Assembly (NCBI RefSeq): GCF_954871325.1
Contig: NC_088775.1
Coordinates: 38,727,561 to 38,791,560 of the forward strand
From: Gordionus sp. m RMFG-2023
Taxonomy: Eukaryota > Nematomorpha > Gordioida > Chordodea > Parachordodidae
Direction: 5' to 3'
DNA length: 64,000 bases
Under the pieces are notes generated by a model. That model saw only the letters and a program-made list of their open reading frames with translations, searched no databases and was not told where the DNA came from. The translations under genes and the position numbers were made by a program. Shown here in pieces: positions 24,914-37,683 of the stretch; positions within the stretch are counted from its first letter, which is position 1, and every line of letters begins with the position of its first letter.

Positions 24914-25047
24914 CAGAGTTGTCCAGATATAAAAATGTGGTATCTGTATCTAGATAGATTTTTGATTAAATAATCTCTATCTAGATATTATTTTAGACGT
25001 TTTATCTGTATCTTGATCCATTTAAAAAGTATCTTTTAACAACTCTG
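24914..25047. mobile_element. hAT MITE (CAGAGTTGT family)
   Basis: 134 bp with ends CAGAGTTGTCCAGATA and, read inward, CAGAGTTGTTAAAAGATA, and perfect 8-bp target duplications ATATGCAT at 24906-24913 and 25048-25055. The interior is rich in TATC/GATA words (GTATCTGTATCTAGATAG). Confidence 0.92.
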
Positions 25048-25124
25048 ATATGCATACATAGATATTTATTAATTATTAGGTTTTTAGCTAAAAATTCACA
25101 TCACTCTTTATCAATATTATGATC

Positions 25125-25560
25125 ATGCTGTCAAAATTTTCATTTTTAATGCTTTTTATACCAATTTTATATAATATTGATATGCAAAAAGTAATTACCA
25201 TAATTTTATATATTATTATTGAAATACAAATTGCAATCATTATTTTATATACCACCTATTGATAAATTGTAATCATCATTTTATATACAAACAATATTCA
25301 ATTGCAATATATACAAATTTTTATACACCACCATCAATATAATGTCTTAATAAATATAATTTTATAATTGATATGCAAATTGTAATCTTTATTTTATATC
25401 AATATATAGTCTCAATAAATATAAATTTATATACTATTGACATATAAATTGCAATCATTATTTTATATAGCATTATAATACAATTGCAATCATTATTTTA
25501 TATTTATCAATCACAATAATAATATTTATATATACTATTGATATAATTGTAAAAGTAATA
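25125..25560. repeat. Degenerate AT-rich tandem repeat
   Basis: Irregular tandem copies of a 38-65-bp unit around ATTGCAATCATTATTTTATA and TTATATACTATTGATAT. No coding potential. Confidence 0.7.
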
Positions 25561-25634
25561 ATAAAATTGTTAGGCTTATATTTCATTATTCTTACAACAT
25601 GCATGCTTATTCATTATATCATATTATTTATAAG

Positions 25635-25843
25635 TAATGTTGTTAAACGGCTCGATTTGAGCCGATTTTTAAAAACGGCTAACTCAATATTTTATCCGAA
25701 AAAGCCAGCAGACCTTGCTCAGAGGTGGCATAAAGGTTTGGCGTCTATTAGCTAAATCTCGAGGTTTAGTCAATATTTTGCTAGCGAAAATTTGAGTTAG
25801 TCGTTTTTAAAAATTCGACTCAAATCGAGCCTTTTAACATTAA
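25635..25843. mobile_element. hAT MITE (TAGTGTTGTTAA family), copy M3
   Basis: Starts TAATGTTGTTAAACGGCTCG and ends CGAGCCTTTTAACATTAA. Internal arms pair as AAAAACGGCTAACTCAATAT with TTGAGTTAGTCGTTTTTAAA. Flanks TTTATAAG / ATTTTAAG match at 6 of 8, consistent with a decayed 8-bp duplication. Confidence 0.8.
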
Positions 25844-25879
25844 TTTTAAGTAATAACTAAGTAATCAGATATTTATATG

Positions 25880-26156
25880 AATAAATACGTATGATAAATA
25901 GATTTCCTAGTAAGATAAGTGACTAGAAACCTCTAACGAAATAAATCTCATATTTATAGGAATAACAAGTATTAATCCCTATGATAAAAATTTTATTAAT
26001 GGAGTTCCTAGTAGGAAGATAGATTAACATATTCCCATTAATCATTAGAAATCTAAAAAAAATTAAAATATGAGTAAATCTGATATATATATAGGAATAA
26101 TAAGTATAAATCCCTATGATAAAAATTTTATTAATGGAGTTCCTAGTAGGAAAAGG
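25880..26156. repeat. 133-bp satellite, left part
   Basis: Two units plus a partial of a repeat containing TAGGAATAATAAGTATAAAT and ATTAATGGAGTTCCTAGTAG. The array continues after hAT-4 at 28868. Confidence 0.88.
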
Positions 26157-28867
26157 TAGTGTTTGCAATGATCCGGTCCTAGTCGGTCCCATCATGCTCT
26201 TGGGTCCCATGGGACGGTCCGGTCCCATAACACGGTTTTATGGTCCGGTCCGACCGATTAAAAAAGATAAAAGTTTACTATACTATTAATCGTTTTTTAG
26301 TTAATGTGCCATGTACATAAACACATAATACATGATTATTTAATGCCTAACACTTTATAATATCTCATTCACTTTTACTTTTTATATTCTTCCGTTTCAA
26401 TATTTAGTTAGTATTTTACTTATAAATTAAATGGCTGAACATGAAATAATAACTAATGATGAACCACAACACTCATCATTGGGAAAAAATTTAGCAAATT
26501 CTTTACAGGATGTGAAAAATCTATATAAATTTTTCAAAAAAGATAAAGCTGGGAAAACATGTAAAATATGTCTACAAACATTTTCAAATTCTTCAAGCAC
26601 AAGTAAAATATGCATATAATGAATAAAAACTTAATCAAATAAACATACTAATTTTATCATATTTTAGCTACTTTGAGACGACATATGTTTCTTAAGCATA
26701 AGAATGTTACACAGGAAAAAATAATAGTTCAGAAAGAAATAAATTTATCTACAGATTATATGTATAATAGTAAAATTACAACTGATCAAAATAAAAAAAT
26801 AAATAAATACATTGCTGAAATTATTATAACGTTCTCTATCCCCCTACATGCCCTTATAAATAATAATAAATTTTTGAAAATGATTGGTTACATAAATCTA
26901 AATATTAAAGTGTTCACTTATATTACTTTTAAAAAAAATATTCTAAACAATTACATAAATAAAAAGAGTCAAGTTATATCCATGCTAGCTAAATTGCCAG
27001 GAAATCTGGCTATAACAACAGATTTATGGACATCTGTTCAAAAGCTTCCATATATATATATATATAAGTGGCCATTATATAGATGAAACATGTAAAATGT
27101 AAGAAATAATTTTGGATATTAATTATGTGCCATATCTCACAAAGCTGAAAATATATATAAATGCCTTACTGAATTAATTATTGAATACAATTTAAAAGAA
27201 AAAATTATCAGTTTAACAACTGATAATGCTGTAAATATGCTTAAAACTCAAAGATTATTGAAAACTTACATGATTCCTAATCCATTTGCAGCATATGGCT
27301 GTATGGCACATGTGATAAACATCATTTGCCAGAATATTCTGAAAAATATAGATGAAGTTATTGTGAAAGTAAGATCAATCACAACTAACATCTCAAAGTC
27401 CTTAATTACTTCAAAAATATAGAGTATTACTTAAAGATAATGGAGAAAAAATTCCAATTGATGTTGAAACCCGCTGGAATTCAACATATTTGATGTTGGA
27501 AAGGTCTTATCAGTAAATTATCTATCTATATTTTTAAAAGGATTATATATTTTTTATTATTAGAATTTTGAGACAATAAAAACTTTTTGTTATTCTGAAT
27601 ATGAAACATTTGGCAACATTGCCTTGACTAATGGTGACAAAAATAAAATAGAGGAACTAATTCCTTTATTAAAGCCATTCTAAGAAACCACCATGGATTT
27701 ATCTGGATCCTCCTATCCAACCATTGGTTGAATATTTATTCAATTTTTTAAATAGTTTTTCTCTTATTTAGGCATATGTCTTATGCTAATGGAAGATATA
27801 CAAATACATATTGAAAATATTTTTACTTCTAATTCTTTCCCCTCTTTTATTGATGCACCTTTTACATTGAAAGTCACAAAAAAAATTAATCACTATATTC
27901 ATACATTTTTAAGTATGGAGTCTTATATTGGGAATCTATTAGACCCCAGAATTAAAAAAGTTATTCCTAATTATTTATAGTATATTACAAAATTTCTTTT
28001 TATTTAGGTTCACATGTTTAATTTATTAAATACTCATGAAAATTTTATTCAATTTAAAGAAATATTTGAAAAATATGCAAGCATTTTATCAAGTTGAATA
28101 AAGTCAAACAAAGTATATAAAAATATTTATTTATTTTATTGATCATTATTATTTAAGGAAATATCTTTAAGGAAGAGAATAGCCAGGGATAGGCTCATGG
28201 GAACTGGGACATCAGCAGAGAAAGATGATAATGAAATCCAAAGATATTTATCTGATATTTTATATCCGATTAATTATAACATACTAGATTGGTGGGAAGG
28301 GAATCAATATCGATTTCCAATTCTAGCCAAAATAGCTATGGACTATCTCGCACAACAGGCTACATCTGTAGCATGTGAACGGATATTTTCCAAAGCTAGT
28401 GATAAAATAACAAAAAAACGAAATAGAATTAATCCGAAGATGATTCAATCTATGATGACACTTGAATCTTGGATTAAAAATGGAATTTTTAGAAGATAAT
28501 TAAAATATTTATTTTTATATAATTTATTTATAATCAAATATCTATCGCAATATATATATACATATAAAACTAATTAATTATGTAAATCAAATTGATTTAA
28601 ATTGTATTCAATAAATTTGTATTAATATTCTTTTGTAATATTAGGCATGTATTGTGTATAATATAATAAAAATGATTTTGATATAATTAAAAATATTGAA
28701 ATAAATTTAATGCTAAATAAACTTTTGTGGCTTGATAAAAAAATTGATGGGACCGGACATCTCGGACTGGACCGGACCGATGGTCCCACGGTCCGGTCTC
28801 ATTTGACTTAACGGTCCATCGGTCAGGTCTTATTTTAGAAAAAGGGATCGGACCGTTGCAAACACTA
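26157..28867 (+). mobile_element. hAT-4, BED-type hAT transposon
   Basis: Ends TAGTGTTTGCAATGATCCGG and, read inward, TAGTGTTTGCAACGGTCCGA. Subterminal regions are rich in GGTCCGGTCC-type repeats on both sides, probable transposase-binding sites. It splits a satellite. The flanking 8-mers GGAAAAGG / GTAAAAGA match at 6 of 8 and the satellite resumes in register, so insertion into the array is clear. Confidence 0.88.
26431..28499 (+). pseudogene. hAT-4 transposase, multi-exon, lightly damaged
   Basis: Exon 1 (26431-26602) starts MAEHEIITNDEPQHSSLGK and holds the CKIC half of a BED finger. A 65-bp GT...AG intron (26603-26667) joins it to TTTLRRHMFLKHK, completing the finger. Then come the catalytic-domain pieces LAITTDLWTS, ISLTTDNAVNM, GCMAHVINIICQNIL and VETRWNSTYLMLERS. 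Exons at about 27563-27720 and 27777-27980 follow. The last exon (about 28155-28499) holds the dimerisation domain: ILDWWEGNQYRFPILAKIA, QATSVACERIFSKASDKI. A few in-frame stops and a TATATA expansion near 27050 mean the copy is probably dead but young. Confidence 0.85.
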
Positions 28868-29535
28868 GTAAAAGAGATTAACATATCCCCATTAATAATT
28901 ATAAATCTAAAAAAAGTTAAAATATGAGTAAAACTGATATTTATAGGAATAATAAGTATAAATCTCTACGATAAAAATTTTATTAATGGAGTTCCTAGTA
29001 GGAAAAGAGATTAACATATTCCCATTAATCATTAGAAATCTAAAATAAAAATTAAAATGTGAGTAAATCTCATATTTATAGGAATAACAAGTATAAATCC
29101 CTATGATAAAAATTTTATTAATGGAGTTCCTAGTAGGAAAAAAGATTAACATATTTTCATTAATCATTAGAAATCTAAAAAAAATTAAAATATGAGTAAA
29201 TCTGATATTTATAGGAATAATAAGTATAAATCTCTACGATAAAAATTTTATTAATTGAGTTCCTAGTAGGAAAAGAGATTAACATATTCGCATAAATCAT
29301 TAGAAATCTTAAAAAAAAATTAAAATATGAGTAAATCTGATATTTATAGGAATAATAAGTATAAATCTCTACGATAAAAATTTTATTAATGGAGTTCCTA
29401 GTAGGAAAAAAGATTAACATATTCCCATTAATCATTAGAAATCTAAAAAAAAATATATGAGTAAATCTGATATTTATAGGAATAATAAGTATAAATCTTT
29501 ACGATAAAAATTTTATTAATGGAGTTCCTAGTAAT
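28868..29535. repeat. 133-bp satellite, right part
   Basis: Five units with the words TTTATAGGAATAATAAGTAT, CGATAAAAATTTTATTAATG and GGAGTTCCTAGTAGGAAAA. The apparent minus-strand frames (INGNMLI...SINKIFIVEIYTYYSY) are read-throughs of the repeat, not genes. Confidence 0.92.
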
Positions 29536-30225
29536 ATTAACCATATTGTATTATATATAATATTGAATTATAAATAAATTATATTAAATAGGTAAATAAT
29601 ATTATAAATATGTAAATAATATTATAAATATATAATATAAATTATACTATTTTAATTATATATTAATTATGTTAATAATATTAATTATTATATTATAATT
29701 AAATCATAATTATAATTAAATCATAATTATAATTATATATTACTAAAATTTATATTATTACAATTTATATTAATACAATTTATATTAATACAATTTATAT
29801 ATTTTTCTTTATATCACGTTTATTTAATTACTTAAAATATTATATTAATAATATATTATGTTAAATATTACAATTATATACTTATTAAAATTTATATTAA
29901 TACAATTTATATATTTTTCTTTATATCAAATTAATTTAAATACTTTAAATATTATATTAATAATATATTATGTTAAATATAACAATTATATATTTATTAA
30001 AATTTAATTAAATGATTTTAATAATAATTATATAATTATATTAAATATTTGATTAAGTTATTTACTTAAATTTATAATGATATTAATTTAATATTAAATA
30101 CTTAAATAGGAAAAACTATCTAATCTGTAAAAGTTAAATTAATATTTTTTTAAATCTCTCGCCTCAAACTTATAGGGGACATTTTGACAACCATTTTAGC
30201 TTATTTGCCTTTTTGATATTTTTGA
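29536..30225. other. Low-complexity AT spacer
   Basis: Almost pure A/T with short local repeats, including two copies (about 29760-29830 and 29890-29945) of AATTTATATATTTTTCTTTA. No gene. Confidence 0.6.
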
Positions 30226-30440
30226 CCTTGAATTCATAGTGGCGCGATTGCGATCGCGATTTAACAGCTGATTGATTTTTAAAATCTGTTTATGAGATCT
30301 ATTCTTTATTAAAATCATTATTTCTTAGATTATTAAAATTTGAATTAAAGATAAAATTAATATTAACAAATAAAAATTGATCTCATAAATAGATTTTTAA
30401 AATCAATCAGCTGTTAAATCGCGCCACTATGAATTCAAGG
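30226..30440. mobile_element. Harbinger-type MITE, nearly perfect palindrome
   Basis: 215 bp. Left end CCTTGAATTCATAGTGGCGC and, inward from the right, CCTTGAATTCATAGTGGCGC: identical. The arms then share CGATTTAACAGCTGATTGAT / GATTTAACAGCTGATTGATT and TTTTAAAATC. Flanking trinucleotides are TGA / TAA. The end matches the right terminus of the 6.7-kb element at 43913-50619 (CCCTGAATTCATAGTGGCGC), so it is a MITE of that family. Confidence 0.85.
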
Positions 30441-30806
30441 TAAGAGTATATAGAGCGGACCCGAACCATATAGAGCATAGAAATGGAAGAGATATCTGGA
30501 ACCAAAAACATCCAGATCATAAAAGACCATGCTTGTGGTGGATCATTTAACTAAAATCGGGTCTAGATATAAATAATAAATATAAATATGTATGCTTACA
30601 TTTATTTAAGGTTAGAAGAAGAATTTCCTGACTATGATACATCATGCCTGTGTTTAAAGAAGAAGATCAAGAATTATAAAGACGAGGCGAAAAAAAGCGG
30701 GTCAGAAGCCACGAAATCTTCATATAAATGGTTGAAGCATATAAAATTTATGGAGCCAATCATTGCTGATAGGCCAACAACAAGTAATTTTGATACTAGT
30801 GAGAGT

Positions 30807-32472
30807 CAGGGTTGCCAGATGTCACGATTTAGCCGTTATTCTCACGATTTCATACCTAATTTTTTACTTACCCACGTTTTCTCACACTTCACGCTTTTCT
30901 CAAGTTTTTTGAGTAAATTAAAATAATCACTTAGTCTAAAATATTTTTATAATTTTTTAAAATATTTTTAAAACAAATATAAAATTTTAAATTATTATTT
31001 TAAAATATTTTAAAAATTGTAGTATTTGTTAATAGTAACTAACCAATCATATTCATTGATCAATTACCCACAACAGAAATTCAATTTTAAAAAGTTTATC
31101 AAGTATAATTATAATATGAATTTAAATAACTATACATTTCTTTTATGGATTTTATAAATCTTATATTAAAACTCATAAAATTTTAAATGAAATAAATTAA
31201 GGGCAAATATTATAAAAGATCTAAAAAATCATCCGTTTTCAATACTAACGGATGCATAGAATAAAGGTAATATAAAAACATATCCCTTATTATTTAGATA
31301 TTAAGAAGAATGGAATAAATATTTAATTACTAAAAAAAATTTTCGTCTGACAGTGAAACCCCTAAAGACATATCTTGATGCTTGCTAGAAAATTTAAAAT
31401 TCGCTGAACTTGATATTTCTAATGTAACGGCCTATTGTGCAGATAACGCATCTGTAAACTTTGGGAAAAAATTAAAGTATTTGGACAGAATTTAAAAGCC
31501 ATTGTAATAATGTTATACCAATGGGTTGTGTATGCCACATTCTTCACAATCCGTTTAAAAAGGCCATCATTTTTCTTAAATATGATATTGAGAATATAGT
31601 AATTAAATGCTATAATTAATTTAGCAACTCGACAATTAGAGTTACAATTTTAAAAGAATTGGTAGAATAGTGGAATTTAGAATGGTCATAATCACTTCGC
31701 CATGTTCCAATACGCTGGCTTACATTAATCCCAACGATTAAGCAGATGCTTAAGTATTTTCAACCCCTTAAAGAATATTTTTTATCATATCAGCAACCCC
31801 ACCAATTTTGAAAATAATTTTTGGAGATGATTTTGCAGAGGCATATTTAGGTGTTGTCCTTAACGTTGGCACTTTTGTCAATAACATAAATTTACAATTG
31901 CAATCTGAAGATGTATTAGCAATATATATACATGATCTTATCCTTTGATTAAATTTAAAAATTCAACAAAATTTTTATGGGAGCATTTCTAAAAATATTT
32001 TACAACATAATAATGATGTAGAAAAGGCAATAAATTTCAAAAATAAATCAAGATATTTATAAAAAATATTATAGAATATGTAGAAAAACGTTATGATATT
32101 ATAGATAATATATGGAAATATCTTAGCCCTATGACATTAAAATAATGTCCAGAATTTGAACAATTACAAAAAATTATTAGTAATTATAAAATACCAAACA
32201 TAGATACAGAAATTCTCTTTGAGGAATATTCACAATTTTATTCCTATTATGGATCAGTTATTAGTAAATCAATAAAGAATTTTCATTGTCTTTAAAATCT
32301 TCTTATATTAAATATAACATATTAACTTAGATAAGTATGCTACATCAATTACCCTGGCCGAAGGCGGGCAAAAGCGGGCCCGCAAATTGGGGTTTATGGG
32401 TGGCGAAGTCCCCCATTAATTATTATAAAAGAAAAACTCACGTTTTCAAGTGAAGAATATCTGGCAACCCTG
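30807..32472 (+). mobile_element. hAT-1, decayed ZNF862/KRAB-A-like hAT
   Basis: Ends CAGGGTTGCCAGATGTCACG and, read inward, CAGGGTTGCCAGATATTCTT. Target duplication GTGAGAGT / GTGGGAGT (7 of 8) at 30799-30806 and 32473-32480. Plus-strand relics are FSILTDASNKG, ISNVTAYCADNASVNFGK, GCVCHILHNPFKKAII and PIRWLTLIPTIKQMLKYF, typical of the hAT clade behind vertebrate ZNF862-like proteins. Many stops; old. A G/C-rich patch near the right end (CCTGGCCGAAGGCGGGC, 32350-32420) resembles the right subterminal region of hAT-3. Confidence 0.88.
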
Positions 32473-34035
32473 GTGGGAGTATCAAAAAGATTTCATCCCC
32501 TAGCAATGATATATATAACTATAGATTGACGATCATGCATAAAAAAACGTCCACCTATTGAAATCAGCTGTAGCGCCATTTTGTAGCTTGTACGTTGATC
32601 AAATGCCTCAATAATGATAATAATTTTTAAAAATTTAACAATTTTACTAATAATTTTTAATGTAATTATGTAAAATAATCAAATGAATCCTAACCTCAAC
32701 TGATCTTCAATTAAATTACATGGGTATTCTCTAAAATAAAAAAACTCAACATTTAATCCAATAGTAGTACATAATATCATTAAATTACTTTCACCCAGAA
32801 ATTATTCAGAAACATAGATTGCTACAACATCACTGAAACAAAAATCACCAAAATTATACCCATACAAAATATTCCATACTTATATCTAATACACCCTCAA
32901 ATATTCAACCAAATAAGGTCCACTGCCTATATATAATTGCCAAAAAAATTTATCACACAGATTCCTTTGACTCAGTCAAGAAAATTCATCTTTCAATCAT
33001 AGTTTTAAGTTAATTTATCTATTTGATTAATATTATTATAAAAATAAATTTATTTTTAAACATTCCTCAATTATTTAACCCCCAATCATTTATTAGAATA
33101 TCTAATTTATTTTATACATATTAATTGCAAATATCAAAATCATTTATATTTTTATATATATTTGTTAATTTTTTTAATAAAATTAGTTTTTATAATTTTA
33201 TCAAATTCACTTGATGTTTCATTAAAAATCTTATTATCCACTTATTGTTCATTTATGGAATCCTTATTATTAAATATAATAATATTTTATGATTCATATC
33301 TTATTAATAAATAAAAATGATGTACTTATATTTATTGTAGTTGCTGGTACTTTTAATTTTAGGTAAGTAATTTATACCTTAAAATAATAATCAAAATTTA
33401 TACAAAAAAAGAGATCTGTATAGATATAATTAAATAAAATCTACAATACTCTAAAAGTAGATGAGGATTAATTAATTATGTTAAGAAAATAAGATTTTAT
33501 AAAAAAATATCCTGTCAATTAAAAATTATTTTGGATTATGTGTTCTAGATGAAATAAGTTAAACTATCTTAAAAGATGGGTTGAGAGCTCATCTTACTTA
33601 ATTTTTATTGTAATAATCATTTATAATTTTTTTTGTTTTAATTATTTCATCTTAATTATAAATGACAAATGAAAACATCTTTTATTTTTTTTTCAATAAA
33701 AACATAGTGTAATAATAACATTTTTTGCATGAGTTTAAATTATTATATAAATCATTTAAATAAGGTTTATACAATAAATATATAAAAATATAGAGTACAC
33801 TTTAAAAAACAAAATGTATTTTTAACAATGTGATGATTCACATTCATATTATCTTTGATTATAAACATTCATCCTTTTTGATTCTATCATCACCTATAAA
33901 AAATAAAATATATTTACATTAGCATAGATTATATATAATATCATAATTTTTATAATATGTCTTATATAAGGCCTGTTCTTTATACAATATAATTTTTAAA
34001 AAATAAAAGAAGATATAAATATTAATTTACATGAC

Positions 34036-37000
34036 TTATTGATTATTAAATTGTATTGCTTTTGTAAGATTTTGCCTCATACCAGTTCTCAATTCCTGGT
34101 TTCTCAAGTCAGCAAAATGAAAAAATCTAATATTTAAATATCTTTAAAAAAATAGTATAAAACTAATAAATGATTACCTTTGAACAATTAATTTTACAAG
34201 AATTTGAAAATGGCTGTAACCAATCTCATGTTCATTAATATGTTCAGTAAGATCAATAAAAATATTTGTACCAATTATTGTGGAAAAAACCAACACTTCC
34301 ATTTTTTTAATAATATTTTTACGTTTAATATCATTTTGATAAGTTCTAAATGAACTTTCACAAATTTGGCATAATATAGACATACTAGATAAAGGAATCA
34401 CTAACCCCCCATTATTTTTAAAATTTATGAGCATATTATTTATATTATTATCAATATATGAATCACTGACCATTGCATTAATGCAAACATCACATCGTAC
34501 CTTTTTTTCTTTAATAAGTTGTTGTACTATATATCCCGAAATATAAGTTGTTACATTATCTAAATATAATGATAATTTTGGGATATGAGGATTTGTTTGG
34601 CTAAAATAATAAGATAATGCCTGGGGTATTATTGGATTTGAAATAGTTTTGATAGAATTAAAATCATCGTCATGATTATTTTGAAAATTTGAACATATTA
34701 ATTGAGTATTATCTAAGGAAATGCAATTTCCTGTAATTGTAGCATCCAATTTTGCCATTAAGGAAATGCGAACAGCAGATCGAACCTGATATGCTGATGG
34801 ATTATCATTAAATCCACCTCTGCTACGAATACTACAAAAATATAATTCTAGGTGGTCTTGAGAGGTTTTATATGTTAAAAAGAACCTTAAAAAATTGTTA
34901 TATTATAGCTTTATGAATAACTCTTGTTATAAATTAAATATATTACTTCATTTTTGGGGTTTCCCCAGTTAATAATTCCTTCCCCATTTCCAGGATGCTT
35001 TTCATAGAAAGAATTAACCCTTCTACACATGTTTTTTTATTAGACTTATAGACATAAGTTCCATTTGTTAACTTGAGTGATTTTAAAGTTTTAATGCACT
35101 TGTCAAAATGATTTTCATAATCTGCAATTGTATTATTATATAAAGGGGCTTTATATCCTTTACCAAGACAATTTCTTGTATTAAGATAATCAAACATTCT
35201 ATAAGTTATTCATAAATTTATATCATAATTTTTATTTTACTGATCTATCATCAATATAAAATTAATTGTACCATCACAATTTTCAAATCCAGGAATCTCC
35301 TGATGCTGGGCAAAAAGAAGGCTATTTGCAACAGATGCACTAAAAACTTGAACAGCAAGTTTTACCTTAAAAAATATTTAATAATTATATATTTATTATC
35401 AAACTTTCATTTTTTGTTTTTGGAAAGCAATATGTGCTTTGCGCAATTTATTTGCAGCACGTAAACCTTCGCACTCCTGCAATTTGTGTAAATTTTGTAT
35501 ATGCTTCCAATCTATTAACTATAAATACAAAATAAATATTTAACCAAATTTAGCTAGCTACCTCTCCATTTGATTCATTTATTAAAATTTCCTCCTCCGC
35601 TAATAGATTTCTAAGTAATTTGAGCATATGACAAACATCTAGTAACATGTATATTTTTTCTGATTCATAAAATTCCAGCTCAATATATGGAATGATATTA
35701 TCAGGATCCATACTAACACCAAGCAGTTTGCTCATTTTTTTATTAACAGCACAACCATCACATACTATGGCCTTACAGATAACTCCTGTTTCATTTATAT
35801 TGAACAATGCAACTCTCACTAAATTAGCTAGGATATCTGAATTCATTTGTGAAACTAGAAAATAGGCTATTGGCATTTTCCAGCTGCTATTAAGACATGT
35901 AGCCATAAGAAACAGTGCCTTTGTTGCTTCTGGACAAGATTTATCTTCCTTTGTTGATTTTGTCCCATCACCTAAATCAACATAACCATGATATTCTGCT
36001 TTGTGGGGGTCATAATCTATTTGTGTTTTAATATGCATTTCATCAAGGCTAAGTACACAATATAACTGCTTTTCTGATTTTTTTTGGTAGCTTTTAATTT
36101 GGGTAAATGAAATAGAAAGGAAACCTTTATTTAATTTAATTTATTTTTTTTAAAATTATTATAATAAACCTGGCATGATTTCAATCTTGCTACTCCATGC
36201 CCTTAATGTGGATTCCGAAGGCATACAAAAGTGTGATTTGAGTAGTGTTGTTAAACGGCTCGTTTTGAGCCGATTTTTAAAAACGGCTAACTCAATATTT
36301 CGTTCAGAATATTAATACGCAAGCCTGAAGATTTTGTTTGTAGAAGGAACAATGGTTTGGACATCTATTACCGAAATCTCGAGGCTTAGACAATATTTTT
36401 CTGGCTAAAATATTGAATTAGCCGTTTTTAAAAATCGGCTCAAAACGAGCCGTTTAACAACACTAGATTTGAGATATCTGTAAGCCTTAGGTGAATAAAA
36501 ATGCATAGTCAATGCAAATTGATGGAATTCACTTGTATATATTTTTTTTGTGGGTTTGAGATGCCTCCACTGTGTATATGTGTTTTAAGGAATATAGCAG
36601 ATGTCCCTGTAAAGTGCCTGTCTATAATATTTTCGACATCATCTGATAACAAATTTTCATCTTTTAGTGAAGTGATTATTGTTTGTAAATTGATTATTTT
36701 ATTTTTTCCTCTTTTTGAGCTCCTATAATAAGCATGTGCTCTTTTTTTTAAGCGTTTAATTATAGCCTCTTGGTAAATAATTTTTCTTTTTAATGTTTCA
36801 TATGTCGCGGAATAATTATGATCATTTGTTATATGTATAATTGGATCTTTTTCATATAATATATCACTTTTTAATGGTGTTTGTATATTTGAATAAACAT
36901 TCGTTATCTAAAAAGTATATATTTTAAAATATTGTTTTAACTATGTAATGATATTGTTAACATACATCATGAAGTGGCTTAGATATACTAAATATCGATG

Positions 37001-37683
37001 GAATAGAATCTTCCTTCAATAAAATCTTTCCAAATATAGTTTGAATGAAACAAGTATTTTTAAAATGCCTTCCACAAATAATACTATATTTATTAGGCAT
37101 AAAATTTTTTCTATTTATAGCATGTAACCATTTTTCCAATAATTCTTTGGTAATGGAAATCTATATTTAAAAATAGGTGAATAATAATGAGTAAAATATA
37201 AGATATATTTATGACATTGATACAAAGATAGATAGTATATAACAATCAATATTAATATCAGATCAGTTATTAGTAATATAGTATTGAATCAGTGAAAATT
37301 TGTTGATTGGCAGAGCCTCTATTAATATATATATGGTTTACATATTTCTTACAAATATTTAAAAATGAAACTGTATCATAGTAAATATGTATTTTAAAAA
37401 TGGCTAACTTAATATTTTATCCAGAAAAATATTTAGGCAAAGTTCAAAATAGAAATCTTATCAACTCAAGAGGAAGAAGCATTATTTGTCCTAGCAGTAA
37501 AAATGAGAAAACTTTATATTTTTACTAAATAAGGATTTTTTTTCAATGTTTGTAGCTTATTAATGCTTTATGTAATAAATATGTTGCATATAAAAAATAA
37601 TATATATACTTATGATAAGAAATATGTGTATTAGATTCCATTTTATTTGTTTTATTACAATTATGAACACAGCACACTCCCAT
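34036..37683 (-). pseudogene. P-element transposase with THAP domain
   Basis: Exon 1 starts at 37683 (MGVCCVHNCNKTNKMESN), giving the first cysteines of a C2CH THAP finger. Exon 2 (from 37160) reads ITKELLEKWLHAINRKNFMP and CGRHF, closing the finger. Next (about 36911-36474) come a coiled helix (LKRKIIYQEAIIKRLKKRAH) and FHQFALTMHFYSPKAYRYLK, then the MITE. The RNase H-like catalytic region follows: LYCVLSLDEMHIKTQIDYD (about 36030), GYVDLGDG, AIVCDGCAVNKK (about 35760). Later parts are IDWKHIQNLHKLQECEGLRA, FDYLNTRNCLGKGYKAPLYN (35150), SQDHLELYFCSIRSRGGFND (34850), HINEHEIGYSHF and a tail LRTGMRQNLTKAIQFNNQ ending at 34036. About nine exons with introns near 50 bp, except a long first intron. 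Damage is light: one frame slip in an A run near 36540, plus the MITE. Confidence 0.9.
36243..36465. mobile_element. hAT MITE (TAGTGTTGTTAA family), copy M4
   Basis: 223 bp with ends TAGTGTTGTTAAACGGCTCG and, read inward, TAGTGTTGTTAAACGGCTCG: identical. Perfect 8-bp target duplication GATTTGAG at 36235-36242 and 36466-36473. Inserted into a P-transposase exon between RYLK and KSHFCMPSESTL, so it is younger than the P element. A small fragment of the same family lies at about 37390-37430 (AATGGCTAACTTAATATTTT). Confidence 0.95.

Noticed and set aside
28907-29435. Two 86-residue minus-strand frames with SINKIFIVEIYTYYSY repeats
   Set aside because: Pure read-through of the 133-bp satellite; the same peptide appears once per unit.
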